From the NCBI GenBank assembly GCA_903840415.1, contig CAIMFY010000091.1, positions 1-64,000 on the forward strand: 64,000 bases of DNA, given 5' to 3'. Positions 19,257 to 31,254 of the stretch are shown here, piece by piece. The notes beneath the pieces were generated by a model. That model saw only the letters and a program-made list of their open reading frames with translations, had not been told where the DNA came from and ran no database searches. The number at the start of each line of letters is the position of its first letter. Positions within the stretch are counted from its first letter, which is position 1. Made by a program: the position numbers and the translations under genes. Source of the stretch: an uncultured Opitutia bacterium (lineage in GTDB: Bacteria > Verrucomicrobiota > Verrucomicrobiia > Opitutales > Opitutaceae).

Positions 19257-20649
19257 GTCCGTTTCCTTGGGTGAGGATTATGGCGCAGAGCATCAGCGTC
19301 CAGAGCGTGAGCAGGAGACTGCGGGGCAGGCGCGCAACCGCCGCCTCGATCGAAGTGTCGCGCATGTTCCAATGAGCGAGCAGCAGGCCGGCGGTGACGC
19401 AGCCGACCTGGATGATTTCCCGCGTGCTCAGGATGGCGTCGCCGTGGGGGAACAGGCCGATCATCGCGCGGATGAGGCGCGCCGCCGTCGGAAAATCGGC
19501 CGCCCGGAAAAACACCCACGCGAAGCACACCGTGAGGTAGGTGAGAGCCGACAGCAGCAACTGGCCACCGCGCGTCATGGTCCACTGGATGTTTTTGTAG
19601 AGGTTGCGCAGCGCGTGCTCCACCGCGAGGCAGAGCCCGTGGAGCAGACCCCACACGACAAACGTCCACGCCGCGCCGTGCCAGAGTCCGCCGAGGAACA
19701 TCACGATCACGAGATTGAGCACGGCGCGCCACGGGCCGGTGCGATTGCCGCCGAGCGGGATGTAGAGATAATCGCGCAGGAACGTGGAGAGCGAAATGTG
19801 CCAGCGTCGCCAAAAATCGGAGATGCCCACCGCTCCGTAGGGAAAACGAAAATTATCCTTCAACTCGAAGCCCAAGCAGAGCGCCGCACCGATCGCGCAG
19901 GTGGAATACCCGGAAAAATCGAAAAAGATCTGGCTCGAGAACGCCAGCACGCCCGTCCAAGCGTCGAGCGACGCGAGCGGGCCGCCATAGGAGAAAATCG
20001 CGTCGGCGGAGCCGGCAACGAGCGTGTCAGCCAGCACGATTTTTTCGAACAATCCCAGCGTCATCAGCAGCAGACCCCAGCCAAACCGGCCGGGACGCGG
20101 CACCGGCGGGGCGGCGCACTGCGGGAGAAAATCCGCCGCCCGCACAATTGGACCCGCGACGAGTTGAGGGAAGAACGAGACGGCGAGCAGAAAATCCCGG
20201 AGCGAGCGCGTCGGCTGCGTCGCCCCGCGATACACGTCGAGCGTGTAGGACAACGAGTGAAACGTGTAGAACGAAATCCCGATCGGTAGGAAGATGTCGA
20301 GATGCGGCGGCTGGTAGGCGACGCCGACGCGCCCGAGCAGCCACTGGAAATTTTCGAGGAGAAAATTTCCATACTTGAAGAAGCCCAACATGCTGAGGTT
20401 CACCGTGACGCTGGCGACCAGCCAGCCCCGGCGCGCAGCTGGCGGCACGGCAGCGATGCGGTCGCCGAGCCAGAAATCCAACGTCGTCGTGGCAAACAGC
20501 AGCAGCGCGAACGGCGGATTCCACGCGCCGTAAAAAATGTAGCTCGCGACGAGAAGCAGGTTCTTGCGCGCCTCCCAGGATCTGAGCGTCCAGTAGGTGC
20601 CCGTCACGAGGACGAAGAACACCACGAAGGTCAGTGAGTTGAACAGCAT
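19231..20649 (-). CDS. MBOAT-family O-acyltransferase (AlgI-like)
   Basis: 472 residues from the ATG at 20649 (MLFNSLTFVVFF); an upstream in-frame start would add 30 polar residues and is unlikely. It has about eleven membrane helices. Hallmarks are LPIGISFYTFHSLSYTLDVY, FWRRWHISLSTFLRDYLYIP, and the catalytic-His segment FLGGLWHGAAWTFVVWGLLH. These are specific for the AlgI/DltB branch that moves acyl groups across the inner membrane for O-acetylation of exopolysaccharide or peptidoglycan. It forms a two-gene operon with the SGNH-like partner. A GH63-like gene diverges from it 135 bases away. Confidence 0.93.
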   Translation of the reverse strand: MLFNSLTFVVFFVLVTGTYWTLRSWEARKNLLLVASYIFYGAWNPPFALLLFATTTLDFWLGDRIAAVPPAARRGWLVASVTVNLSMLGFFKYGNFLLENFQWLLGRVGVAYQPPHLDIFLPIGISFYTFHSLSYTLDVYRGATQPTRSLRDFLLAVSFFPQLVAGPIVRAADFLPQCAAPPVPRPGRFGWGLLLMTLGLFEKIVLADTLVAGSADAIFSYGGPLASLDAWTGVLAFSSQIFFDFSGYSTCAIGAALCLGFELKDNFRFPYGAVGISDFWRRWHISLSTFLRDYLYIPLGGNRTGPWRAVLNLVIVMFLGGLWHGAAWTFVVWGLLHGLCLAVEHALRNLYKNIQWTMTRGGQLLLSALTYLTVCFAWVFFRAADFPTAARLIRAMIGLFPHGDAILSTREIIQVGCVTAGLLLAHWNMRDTSIEAAVARLPRSLLLTLWTLMLCAIILTQGNGHAFIYFQF

Positions 20650-20784
20650 CGGGGAACGACGAGCTGGTATTGGAAACGGCGGGAAAGAACCAAAGGACCG
20701 GGACACTTCAACGCGATAATGGAGGTCGCCCTCAATCATTAATTAAGTTGCTGCCCCATGAGGCGGCGCGAAGCATCGCGAATA

Positions 20785-22104
20785 ATGCACCGGTTGGTTT
20801 TTGTTTTCGCCGCCGCTTTGGCTCTCGCGTCAGGCCACGCGGCATCGCCTGACGAATGGTCCGCTCTGCGGCACGAAGCCGACACGCTCGGCAAGCCCGC
20901 GTGGCGGCCGATGCTCCGCTATCTCGCGGCGCTGCACGAGCGGGGCACCCATCCGCCGGCACCGCCGTTCGAATTCGAGTGGGAGGATCTTGGCCCGGGT
21001 TACGGCTACGGGCCGGCCTTCGGCAACTGGGATCTCGCGCATGTGATGATCGACGAACTCCCGACCATGCGAGAGCATGTGCGTCGGCAGCTGCTGAACG
21101 ATCTGCGGCTGCAATTGTCCGACGGATTCCTGCCCGGCTCGGTTTACATGCCGGGTTCGCCGTCGGCGCCCGGCGCGGTGGCGGCGAGCAAGACCGAGCC
21201 GGTGTTCGATCGCGGCACGCAAAGTCATCCGCCGCTTTGGGTCGTCGCGGCGGACGATTACATGGCACTCACGGGCGACCAGGCCCTGTTGCGAGAATGC
21301 TTTGAGCGCGTGACGCGCCAGATCGAGTGGTTCGAGGCGAAACGCGGAGCCGAGCCCGAGGGATTTTTCTACAACGACATCCTGCTGCACAAATGGGAGA
21401 GCGGCGTCGATGACGGTGTGCGCTTCGACAACACCGCGATGGGTCCGAAAGCCTGCATCGACGCCACCTGCCACGTTTACCAGATGTGCGATTACGCCGC
21501 ACGCTGGGCGCGGCAACTCGGCGTTGATGACCGGCCGTGGCGCACGCGGGCCGATCGGCTGGCGGAATTCGTCCGCACTCGCCTGTGGAATGAGGAGAGT
21601 GGGTTTTTCTACGACGTGTGGTCCATCCAGGACCCGAAGCTGCGCACGGAGGCATTCGAAGGCTTCTGGCCCCTCGTCACCGGTATCGCGACTCCCGCAC
21701 AGGCGCGGCGCATGATCGACGAATGGTTGCTCAATCCTCAGCGGTTCTTCTCGAAACATCCCATCGCCACCGTCGGCGTGAGCGATCCGAAATTTTCCCT
21801 GCGGATGTGGCGCGGCCCGGTGTGGAATAGCATGACGTATTGGGCGGCCCGCGGCTGCCAACGCTACGGCCGGCCCGATGCCGCCCGCGCGCTGCTCGAA
21901 GCGGCGCTCGACGACACCGCCGCGCAATTCGACCGCAGCGGCACCATCTGGGAATATTTTCATCCGCTGGGCGGCCACCCGGAAGACCTGCAGCGCAAGC
22001 CCTACTCGAAACGCAACCAGCCCTGGCCTGACTATCTCGGACACAACCCGCTCTTCGCGATGGCGCGCCTGTGGCAGCAATGCGAACACGTGCCGAAAAA
22101 ATGA
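20785..22104 (+). CDS. Secreted GH63/trehalase-like (alpha/alpha)6 glycosidase
   Basis: 439 residues from the ATG at 20785, giving a compact signal peptide (LVFVFAAALALASGHA). The catalytic barrel shows GNWDLAHVMIDE, then ESGVDDGVRFDNTAMGP (the position of the ESGWDNSPRW motif of GH63), then FYDVWSIQDP and MWRGPVWNSMTYWAARG near the end. This is the MGH1/GH63 type acting on alpha-glucosides or alpha-mannosides. The usual Trp-Asp-Asn order in the ESG block is changed to VDDG, so specificity may differ. Role: periplasmic oligosaccharide trimming, inferred. Confidence 0.8.
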   Translation: MHRLVFVFAAALALASGHAASPDEWSALRHEADTLGKPAWRPMLRYLAALHERGTHPPAPPFEFEWEDLGPGYGYGPAFGNWDLAHVMIDELPTMREHVRRQLLNDLRLQLSDGFLPGSVYMPGSPSAPGAVAASKTEPVFDRGTQSHPPLWVVAADDYMALTGDQALLRECFERVTRQIEWFEAKRGAEPEGFFYNDILLHKWESGVDDGVRFDNTAMGPKACIDATCHVYQMCDYAARWARQLGVDDRPWRTRADRLAEFVRTRLWNEESGFFYDVWSIQDPKLRTEAFEGFWPLVTGIATPAQARRMIDEWLLNPQRFFSKHPIATVGVSDPKFSLRMWRGPVWNSMTYWAARGCQRYGRPDAARALLEAALDDTAAQFDRSGTIWEYFHPLGGHPEDLQRKPYSKRNQPWPDYLGHNPLFAMARLWQQCEHVPKK

Positions 22105-22169
22105 GGAAGCGCCTCGCCACCGGCACGCGCGGTTGACGCCGCACGCGAAATCCCGCGGGCTCGAACGCC

Positions 22170-22838
22170 ATGTCGAGGAGTGTCGTCAACGCCGGTGCGC
22201 CGCGGTGCGAGCGGTGCAAATTTCCGCTGCGCTGGTGCATCTGCGCGGGCGAGCGAACGATCGAGTGCCCGCTCGCGATCGACGTGCTCATCCACCATCG
22301 CGAATTCTGGCGGCCGACGAGCACCGGCCGGCTGATCAACCGTGTGATCCCGGCGTCGCGTGGCCATGTCTTCCGTCACGATCTGCCGCTGAATGAGTCC
22401 GCAATCCGACGGCAGGAGCGCGAACTCTGGATTCTGCACCCGCTCGGCGAACCGTTGCCCACCCGCGCCCCCAGCGCGCCGCCGCAGGTGTTGCTCCTCG
22501 ACGGGAGTTGGCGCGAGGCGGCGCGCATGATGCACGGTGTGGAGAGTTGGGGCCGCCTCGTCAGCCTGCCGATGACGGGCCCGAGTCGCTACTTACTGCG
22601 CGACCAACAGGGTGCGGGGAATTATTCCACCGTCGAGGCTCTGCTGTTTTTGCTCGCGGCGCTCGGGTGGCACGCCGAACACGCAATGCTGCGGCTGCAA
22701 TTCGAGCTGCACGTTTATGCCGGCCTGCGGGCTCGCGGCGAAAAAACCGCCGCGGAAATTTTTCTCGCCGAGTCTTCGATCCGCGAAGCGTTTTCCGAAA
22801 TACTGGTCGATCTCAACCGTCCCCGCCCACGCGAGTGA
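22170..22838 (+). CDS. DTW-domain tRNA-uridine aminocarboxypropyltransferase (TapT/TuaA-like)
   Basis: 222 residues. An N-terminal zinc knuckle [13 protein letters not shown] is followed by [32 protein letters not shown] (the DxTW motif, here DGSW) and [10 protein letters not shown]. These are the defining blocks of the SPOUT-related DTW family. Its E. coli members install acp3U in tRNA using SAM. Substitution of T by S in DTW is conservative. It starts 65 bases after the glycosidase and may be read from the same promoter. Confidence 0.85.
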   Translation: MSRSVVNAGAPRCERCKFPLRWCICAGERTIECPLAIDVLIHHREFWRPTSTGRLINRVIPASRGHVFRHDLPLNESAIRRQERELWILHPLGEPLPTRAPSAPPQVLLLDGSWREAARMMHGVESWGRLVSLPMTGPSRYLLRDQQGAGNYSTVEALLFLLAALGWHAEHAMLRLQFELHVYAGLRARGEKTAAEIFLAESSIREAFSEILVDLNRPRPRE

Positions 22839-22922
22839 CCGGAGCGGTGGCATCCCGATCCCGGCGATTGGGCCGGAGCGATACCGCTGAAAATTCCCGA
22901 CCCGCTGAATCGTTGCAGCGTT

Positions 22923-23076
22923 TCAGTTGCCGAAACCGAACCCGAGCGCGTGGGCCGTGCGGATGATGTCGCAGTCGAGCGGCACGGTGCGCAGCCGACT
23001 TCACGACGGCCCGAATCACAGCGTTCAAGCCCGGGCAGTCACCGCTACTCGTTAGGATGCCAATGCGAGTTGTCAT
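22923..23076 (-). pseudogene. pfkA: 6-phosphofructokinase collapsed by a large internal deletion
   Basis: The ATG at 23076 opens [20 protein letters not shown] and IRAVVKSA, the unmistakable N-terminal nucleotide-binding start of PFK-A (family: [17 protein letters not shown]). Right after this, in a shifted frame (23 residues at 22991-22923, including the stop), the sequence reads [19 protein letters not shown] and stops two codons later, which matches the end of PFK-A proteins. About 300 residues between the two ends are gone and the frame is shifted. The remnant is about 150 bases and cannot encode an enzyme. It follows the DTW gene tail to tail. Confidence 0.8.
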
Positions 23077-23323
23077 GCGGCGACTGTAACCGCCCGCGCC
23101 GCGCCTGTCGGCGCGCGGGGCTCCGCGTTTCTTGGTATTAACGCCGTTACGATAACGGAAAATACCGCCACCGAAAATCTTCCCGTCGACTCAGGGCGCC
23201 TCAGGCGGCGAAGCTCGACAGCGACATGACCGGCGGAAACCCGGCCACGCCGTGTCCGACGACGACGACGAGCCACGCGAGCGATGATGACCGCGAGCCC
23301 GGTGCGCCAGCCGGCGCGAAGAC

Positions 23324-23866
23324 TCAGTGCGCGGCGGCGCGGAGTTTTTCGTATTCGGCTTTGAGCTTGGCGTGCATCGGCCAGAACGGCGGACGCGGCG
23401 CGCCCTCGAGCTGCGCGATGAGCTGCGCAAGGTGCGTATGCCAGCCGCTCGCGTAGCCGTGGAGGAAAGGCAGATCGGCGCCGCGCGCGCGGTGGGTGAG
23501 CACGAGCTGCACGTTTTTTCCCTGTTCCGTAAGCTCAAACGTGACGTCGGAATCTTCGTCAAACGTGTAGCTGAGCACGCGCGGCGGCTCCCAGCGCAGC
23601 ACCGTGGCCGGCATCATGAAGCCGGGATCCTGGACGTGCTTGTGATCCTCGGGCGGCGTCTCGTCGGGCGCGATGTTCTTGTGCTTAAAGAACAGCTCCA
23701 CCTTGCCGCCCTTCTTCGGCTCCATCGGGCCGCCGGCAAACCAGCGGGCACGCTTCTCGGGATCGGTGAGATATTCCCAGATGCGTTCGATCGGTCCCGG
23801 CAGCGTGCGCACGAGGCGCACTTCCGCGGGTGTGGTAAACTTTCCGTATTGTTCGTTGGGTTTCAT
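23324..23866 (-). CDS. SRPBCC/AHSA1-domain protein
   Basis: 180 residues in the START-like fold: RTLPGPIERIWEYLTDPEKR, then WFAGGPMEPKKGGKVEL, MMPATVLRWEPPRVLSYTF, and VQLVLTHRARGADLPF with a final GWHTHLAQLIAQLEG helix. AHSA1-like proteins bind hydrophobic ligands or act as co-chaperones. The gene overlaps the preceding arsR-like gene by four bases (ATGA), a very common bacterial pairing in which the regulator controls its own AHSA1 partner. Confidence 0.88.
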   Translation of the reverse strand: MKPNEQYGKFTTPAEVRLVRTLPGPIERIWEYLTDPEKRARWFAGGPMEPKKGGKVELFFKHKNIAPDETPPEDHKHVQDPGFMMPATVLRWEPPRVLSYTFDEDSDVTFELTEQGKNVQLVLTHRARGADLPFLHGYASGWHTHLAQLIAQLEGAPRPPFWPMHAKLKAEYEKLRAAAH

Positions 23867-24204
23867 GGGGAAGTTTTTTTCTTTTTGGCTTTCGCTTTCG
23901 CCTCGTCCTCCGCGCGCAACTCCTGCTCGAGCGCATCGAGTCGGCTAGACCAGACCGAGCGGGTTTTCTGCAGCCAGTCTTCGAGATCGTCGAACCCGTC
24001 GGGGTTGAGCGCCTGAATGCGCGACTGGCCCTCGGCGCGGGTCTTCACGAGCCCCGCCTCGCGCAGCACGTTCAGGTGCTGGGAAATCGCCGGCGCACTC
24101 ATGTCGAATTCGTCGACCAGTTCGCCCGCCGTCCGCTCTTTCACGGCGAGCAGTTCAACAATGCGCCGCCGCGTCGGGTCGGCGATGGCCAGGAGGCTTT
24201 GCAT
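23863..24204 (-). CDS. ArsR-family winged-helix repressor
   Basis: 113 residues. The helix-turn-helix region is LLAIADPTRRRIVELLAVKE, ELVDEFDMSAPAISQHLNVL and REAGLVKTRAEGQSRIQAL. It has no metal-binding cysteines, so it is likely of the non-metal SdpR/AHSA1-linked type. The C-terminus is a charged Lys/Ala tail. The start codon overlaps nothing upstream; an inverted repeat eight bases before it is the probable binding site. It is the first gene of the operon with the SRPBCC gene. Confidence 0.9.
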   Translation of the reverse strand: MQSLLAIADPTRRRIVELLAVKERTAGELVDEFDMSAPAISQHLNVLREAGLVKTRAEGQSRIQALNPDGFDDLEDWLQKTRSVWSSRLDALEQELRAEDEAKAKAKKKKTSP

Positions 24205-24211
24205 GCCGACA

Positions 24212-24235
24212 TTGATTAAGCATAACCTTAATTAA
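24212..24235 (-). promoter_or_regulatory. Putative ArsR autoregulatory operator
   Basis: TTGATTAAG and CTTAATTAA form an imperfect inverted repeat (8 of 9 positions) around CATAAC. It sits eight bases ahead of the repressor start codon in an AT-rich patch. This size and position fit an ArsR-type dimer site overlapping the promoter. Confidence 0.5.
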
Positions 24236-24422
24236 GCAAGAACTAAATTAACGATCTTGGAGTTTTCTAATCTCAACTGCTCGTTTCCGAATCTCTCAAT
24301 GAGGAATTCCCGAGAGCCAGCGCTCCCGCCAAGCCAACCCGGCTCTTATTGGGTAGCTAGCGAAGGCGAGACACAAATTGAGTGTAACCTCGGCCAGGTT
24401 TTCTGTGTGTATGGGGTGACGC

Positions 24423-25556
24423 ATGCGCGCTCCCCTTCCCCTTCTCCTCGCGACACCCCATCGGCCCATCAGTATCTCCCGGCGATCTGGGCTAATGCTT
24501 TCTCCGTGGCTCGGGCTGCTGCTCGCCATTGGTCTGCTGCTCATCCCCGCGATCGCGCAGGGCGAGAAGGCGACGACCGCGATGGATCAATTTTCGCCGC
24601 TCGTGAAGCTGGCGCCGTTCGTTGTTAACGGGCAGTCGCTCGCGATTTCGATCTATGCACGCACGAGCTCGGACCGGCGTTACGGGGAGCACTTTGCCGA
24701 GGGCGTCGCCCGGGACATTTGCGAGGCCGTGACGGAGTCGACCGGCAAAGGCCTCGTCATCATCGGCGCGAAGGGCGAGCCGCACCCCATCTTCTTCTAC
24801 CGGAAATTCCTCGCGCTGGCGAAGGACGGAAAACTGGACCCCGCGGTCGCCGCGCGCGGGCCGGAGTTGTCCAAGTTGATGGACCGCTGGGAGCACACCT
24901 TCGACGACGACAAATCCGGCAAAGGCGCAAAGGGCGACGACCTGGATCTCGATTTCGACAAGATCGTCACCGCGCTGCCGCTGCCGCTCGAGGGCGTCGG
25001 CGCGAAACTCTACCAACTCGCCTGGGAGGAGAAATTCGACGACGCGAAGGTGGAGGCGAGCCTGCACGCGCTGCGCCCGGGCGACCTGGAACGCCGCGAT
25101 TTGTTCAAGTCCTTCGACTGGGTGTTCTATCTGCCGCCGAAGAATGCCTTTGACCAGGTGCTCGACGACCTCATCGCTCAGGCGCTCAAACAGGAGGACA
25201 TCGGCTTCTTCGCCCGCGTCGCCGTGAAGGGCGCGTTGCTGGTGGTGAAACCGAAAATCCGCCGCGCGATCGAGGGCATGCGGCAGGGCATGATGTTCAT
25301 GACCGTCATCCAGGCGCAGACGCACTACAGCGAAGCCGAAGTGTCCGCGCTGACCGACGCCTACATCGAGGAGTTCATGCCCGAAGGGAAAAAATCCACC
25401 AGCGGCTCCGACCACGAACGCGCCGTGAAGGCCGTGCGCACCCGCCTCCAAAAATTCGAGGCAAATGAGGCGTCGCTGGCGAAGACCACGGTAGAGTCTT
25501 CAACGACACAGAGACTTCCGGCAGAAAAAAATCAGAGTCCAACGTCAGACCCGTAG
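24423..25556 (+). CDS. Exported protein of unknown function
   Basis: 377 residues from 24423, or 353 from the ATG at 24495 (MLSPWLGLLLAIGLLLIPAI); either gives an N-terminal signal sequence ending near AIAQGEK. The mature part is hydrophilic, starts with DQFSPLVKLAPFVVNG, has an acidic stretch DDDKSGKGAKGDDLDLDFDK, and then mostly helical segments (FDQVLDDLIAQALKQEDIGF). No catalytic motif or repeat stands out and I do not recognise the family. The APFVVNGQSLAISIYART start resembles other Verrucomicrobial secreted proteins of unknown role. Its last 12 bases overlap the end of the DUF4256 gene on the other strand. Confidence 0.7.
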   Translation: MRAPLPLLLATPHRPISISRRSGLMLSPWLGLLLAIGLLLIPAIAQGEKATTAMDQFSPLVKLAPFVVNGQSLAISIYARTSSDRRYGEHFAEGVARDICEAVTESTGKGLVIIGAKGEPHPIFFYRKFLALAKDGKLDPAVAARGPELSKLMDRWEHTFDDDKSGKGAKGDDLDLDFDKIVTALPLPLEGVGAKLYQLAWEEKFDDAKVEASLHALRPGDLERRDLFKSFDWVFYLPPKNAFDQVLDDLIAQALKQEDIGFFARVAVKGALLVVKPKIRRAIEGMRQGMMFMTVIQAQTHYSEAEVSALTDAYIEEFMPEGKKSTSGSDHERAVKAVRTRLQKFEANEASLAKTTVESSTTQRLPAEKNQSPTSDP

Positions 25557-26117
25557 CCAGCCGCGGAACCCGCGGCCGCCGTAATAGGAGTCCGAGCCAT
25601 TATGCCCGATGAAGACGCGGTTGTAGCGGCGGTCGCCATAGATCGCGCCGCCGAGCTTCCGGATCTCCGCCGGCGTCCTCAGCCAGCTCGACGACTTCGT
25701 GTCGAATTCCCCGAGCTGTTGCAGTTCAAGATACTGCTCTTCCGTCAGTAGCTCGACACCCATGGACGCGGCAAATTCCGTGGCGCAGCCCTTCGGCGGG
25801 AATTTTTTCCGGCCATCCAGCGCTTCTCGGTCGTAGCAAAGACTGGCGCGCGCTTCTGGACTCTGCGCCGCGCAATCAACGAAAAAAAACTCTCCCGTCT
25901 TCCTGTCCTGGCCGACGACGTCCGGTTCGCCGCCGGTGCGCTCCATTTCGCCGAGCGACCAAAGTTTTTCGAGATTCGCCGCCAGCCGCGCCTGCACCTT
26001 CGCCCAATCGAGCCCGGCATGGCGGCCCAAATTATTCTCAAAACGGGCTTTCAATCCCGCGAGCAGTTCTTCGCGTAGTTTGGGAGACAACTCTGTTTTT
26101 GCTTTGGCGCGTTTCAT
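25545..26117 (-). CDS. DUF4256-family protein
   Basis: 190 residues from the ATG at 26117. Diagnostic blocks are LKARFENNLGRHAGLDWAKV, MERTGGEPDVVGQD, and FVDCAAQSPEARASLCYD, ending in GGAIYGDRRYNRVFIGHNG and YYGGRGFRGWLRV. It is a compact cytoplasmic protein found in many phyla with no assigned function. Conserved Cys, Asp and His residues could suggest catalysis, but nothing is known to me. The 12-base convergent overlap with its neighbour is unusual but supported by both frames. Confidence 0.82.
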   Translation of the reverse strand: MKRAKAKTELSPKLREELLAGLKARFENNLGRHAGLDWAKVQARLAANLEKLWSLGEMERTGGEPDVVGQDRKTGEFFFVDCAAQSPEARASLCYDREALDGRKKFPPKGCATEFAASMGVELLTEEQYLELQQLGEFDTKSSSWLRTPAEIRKLGGAIYGDRRYNRVFIGHNGSDSYYGGRGFRGWLRV

Positions 26118-26167
26118 AGGGGATTTTGAAATCCTTGCCGCTCGGGCTGTTCGAGGGATGCACTGCG

Positions 26168-27322
26168 TCACAGAATAGCGCGCAGGCCGGGGATGCGGCG
26201 GGCGCCGTCGGCGAGCGCGAAGCTGATCACGAGGCCGGTCACCGTGAGCAATACGACCAGCCCATACAGGTAATACGGCAGCGAGCGGAACGCCATCGCC
26301 AGCGCGACCAGCACGGGCGCGTGCAGCACGTAAACGCCGAACGATCGATCGGCTAGCCAGCGGAGCGCGCGCGAGTCGGTGTTAAAGTGTCGCGCAAACA
26401 GTGTCAGCGCGCCGAGCGCGAGGCCGAGTCCGGTCAGCTGCTCCCACAGCGCCAGGCCGAAGGCCTGCCAGTGCGCGCCACCGAAGAAAATCTCGGGCGG
26501 CGCATGGCGTGCGCCGAGCCCGAGCAGCACGAGCAGCGCGACCGCACCGCCGATCAACGCGAGCCAGCCAGCGCGGCGCGCGCGGACGGAGGTCGCGAGC
26601 GCCACGAGCCAGCCGTGGCGCGCGGCGTGCAGGCCGGCGACGAACCACGCAATGTATTGCACGAAGAAACAAAGCTGCAGGTTGAGGATGTTGGTCCCGA
26701 TCGGCTGCACGAGCCGGACGACAAACGAGCCGAGGCCCAGCGCAAGGGCGAAACCAAAAAGCATACTCGCGGATGGCGGTGCACCCTCCGACACGGTCGC
26801 CCGTGATGCGGGCGGGCGCAGGCGCGTCCACGCCGCGAGCACGACCGAGAACAACAGCAGCGCAACGGCAAACCAGAGCGGCCCGCTTGAGCCGAGGAAG
26901 CGGCCCGACGTTAGGTAGTGCGCGTAGAAGGCCGCGGGCGGGCCGAAGTCGTGGCGCCACGGATTCAGCCCGAGCAGGATGAACGGATGGATCACCAGCA
27001 TATAGAACAACGCGGGCAGGCCAAGGCGGACGAGGCGCTCGCGCGCGAAGCCGCCCGGGCCGCGGCGGGCGAGCGAGCCGGCGGCGAAATACGCCGACAC
27101 GAAGAACAGCAGCCCCATGAAGAACGACTGCAGCATGCCCTGCCACACGATGAACGGCACCTTCGCCGCGAGCGTCGGCTCCGGATCGGCCATCATATAC
27201 CAGTCGCCCACGTGGCTGTAGGTCACGCATGCGTGCATGTTGACGACGAACACGATCATCGCGGTGCGCAGGTGATCGATCCACGGCAGGCGCACGGAAG
27301 GAGTTGGGCTCACGCGCGCCAA
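26168..27322 (-). CDS. Acyltransferase family 3 membrane protein
   Basis: 384 residues from a TTG at 27322 (a GTG at 27313 is an alternative). About ten helices. WIDHLRTAMIVFVVNMHACV carries the conserved catalytic-type His of the Acyl_transf_3 (OafB/OpgC) family, followed by FFMGLLFFVSAYFAAGSLAR and the late RSFGVYVLHAPVLVALA. Members O-acetylate or O-succinylate sugars, glucans or lipids at the membrane. No SGNH partner domain is fused. The substrate is unknown. Confidence 0.85.
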   Translation of the reverse strand: MARVSPTPSVRLPWIDHLRTAMIVFVVNMHACVTYSHVGDWYMMADPEPTLAAKVPFIVWQGMLQSFFMGLLFFVSAYFAAGSLARRGPGGFARERLVRLGLPALFYMLVIHPFILLGLNPWRHDFGPPAAFYAHYLTSGRFLGSSGPLWFAVALLLFSVVLAAWTRLRPPASRATVSEGAPPSASMLFGFALALGLGSFVVRLVQPIGTNILNLQLCFFVQYIAWFVAGLHAARHGWLVALATSVRARRAGWLALIGGAVALLVLLGLGARHAPPEIFFGGAHWQAFGLALWEQLTGLGLALGALTLFARHFNTDSRALRWLADRSFGVYVLHAPVLVALAMAFRSLPYYLYGLVVLLTVTGLVISFALADGARRIPGLRAIL

Positions 27323-27358
27323 GCTGTTGAGCGGCTGCCGCCAGACAACGCTTTTCGC

Positions 27359-30049
<2,691 letters not shown>

Positions 30050-30065
30050 TGGGAAGGGCGAAAAC

Positions 30066-31145
30066 TCAGGCGACGCGCAACGGTTCCAGTCCGCTCAACT
30101 GCATCGCGGGTTCCGCGGAGGGAATGACGTGCGGCTTCTTCCCGCGCACCGCCTCGGCGATCGCCGCGATGTGCGCCGGAGTGGAGCCGCAGCAGCCGCC
30201 GACGAGATTCACGAAGCCGCTCGATGCGAACTCGCCCAGCACCTTCGCCATGTCGGCCGGCGACTCGTCGTAGCCGCCAAAGGCATTGGGCAGACCGGCG
30301 TTCGGGTAGCACGTGACGTAGCAGTTCGCGATCGACGCGAGTTCCTCGACGTAGGGGCGCATCGCGGCGCCGCCGAGCGCGCAGTTGATACCGACGGAAA
30401 ACGGATTCGCATGACGCACGCTGTTGAAGAATGCCGCGACCGTCTGGCCCGAGAGGGTGCGGCCCGAGGCGTCGGTGATCGTCACGCTGATCATCACGGG
30501 CACGCGGGCGGCGTCACCGCGCGCGTCGAAGATGGTCTCGATCGCGAAGAGTGCGGCCTTGGCGTTGAGCGTGTCGAAGATGGTCTCGACGAGCAGCGCG
30601 TCGACGCCACCGTCGAGCAGCGCGTTGATTTGTTCGGTGTAGGCGGTGACGACCTGCTCCCACGTGACGGCGCGGTAGTCGGGGCGGTTGACGTCAGGCG
30701 ACATCGAAAGCGTCCGGTTGAGCGGCCCAATGGCGCCGGCGACGAAGCAGCGACGACCAAATTTTTTGGTGGCGGCATCCGCGGCCCGGCGCGCGCAGCC
30801 GACCGCCGCGAGGTTCAAGTCGCGCACGAGCGGCTCGAGCTTGTAGTCCGCCTGAGAAATCGAGGTGGAGTTGAAGGTATTGGTCTCAACCATGTCGGCG
30901 CCTGCCGCGAAGTAGTCGCCGTGAATTTTCTCGATGACATCGGGCCGCGTAAGGGAGAGCAGGTCATTGTTGCCCTGCAAATCGTGCGGGTGGGCCTTGA
31001 AGCGTTCGCCGCGGAAATCGGCCTCGCGCAACTTATAAGTCTGAATCATCGAGCCCATTGCGCCGTCGAGGACGGCGATGCGCTGCGCAAAAAGCGCGGC
31101 GAGCGGCGAGGCCGGTGGCGGCGTTGCAATGGATGATCCGTTCAT
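30066..31145 (-). CDS. metH: Methionine synthase, homocysteine-binding subunit (split MetH)
   Basis: 359 residues. The TIM barrel of the homocysteine methyltransferase family is complete: [29 protein letters not shown], and the zinc thiolates in GINCALGG and [12 protein letters not shown]. The stop codon is real and in a well-conserved reading region; the partner gene restarts 16 bases later, so this is a gene split rather than a sequencing frameshift inside a domain. The leader has a small CACCT/AGGTG hairpin (31154-31166) covering the AAGGTGG Shine-Dalgarno-like stretch, which could affect translation. It diverges from btuB over 450 bases. Confidence 0.95.
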   Translation of the reverse strand: MNGSSIATPPPASPLAALFAQRIAVLDGAMGSMIQTYKLREADFRGERFKAHPHDLQGNNDLLSLTRPDVIEKIHGDYFAAGADMVETNTFNSTSISQADYKLEPLVRDLNLAAVGCARRAADAATKKFGRRCFVAGAIGPLNRTLSMSPDVNRPDYRAVTWEQVVTAYTEQINALLDGGVDALLVETIFDTLNAKAALFAIETIFDARGDAARVPVMISVTITDASGRTLSGQTVAAFFNSVRHANPFSVGINCALGGAAMRPYVEELASIANCYVTCYPNAGLPNAFGGYDESPADMAKVLGEFASSGFVNLVGGCCGSTPAHIAAIAEAVRGKKPHVIPSAEPAMQLSGLEPLRVA

Positions 31146-31254
31146 GAGGCGGCCACCTTACAGGTGAATCTGCCGTTGGCAAGACAACGTATCTACGAAT
31201 TGCCATGCGTTGATGCGTGGAAAAGCACATTCCCCTTGCCACCTGGGTTGCGGG

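Noticed and set aside
23200-23320. Minus-strand frames reading LRAGWRTGLAVIIARV and, shifted, AWLVVVVGHGVAGFPPVMSL
   Set aside because: Together they look like the end of a frameshifted membrane protein after the SRPBCC gene. No family could be named, and the stretch is too short to exclude chance in GC-rich DNA.
31154-31166. SAM or SAH riboswitch in front of metH
   Set aside because: Only a 5-bp hairpin over the ribosome site is seen. The conserved cores of known SAM and SAH aptamers were not found on the minus strand.
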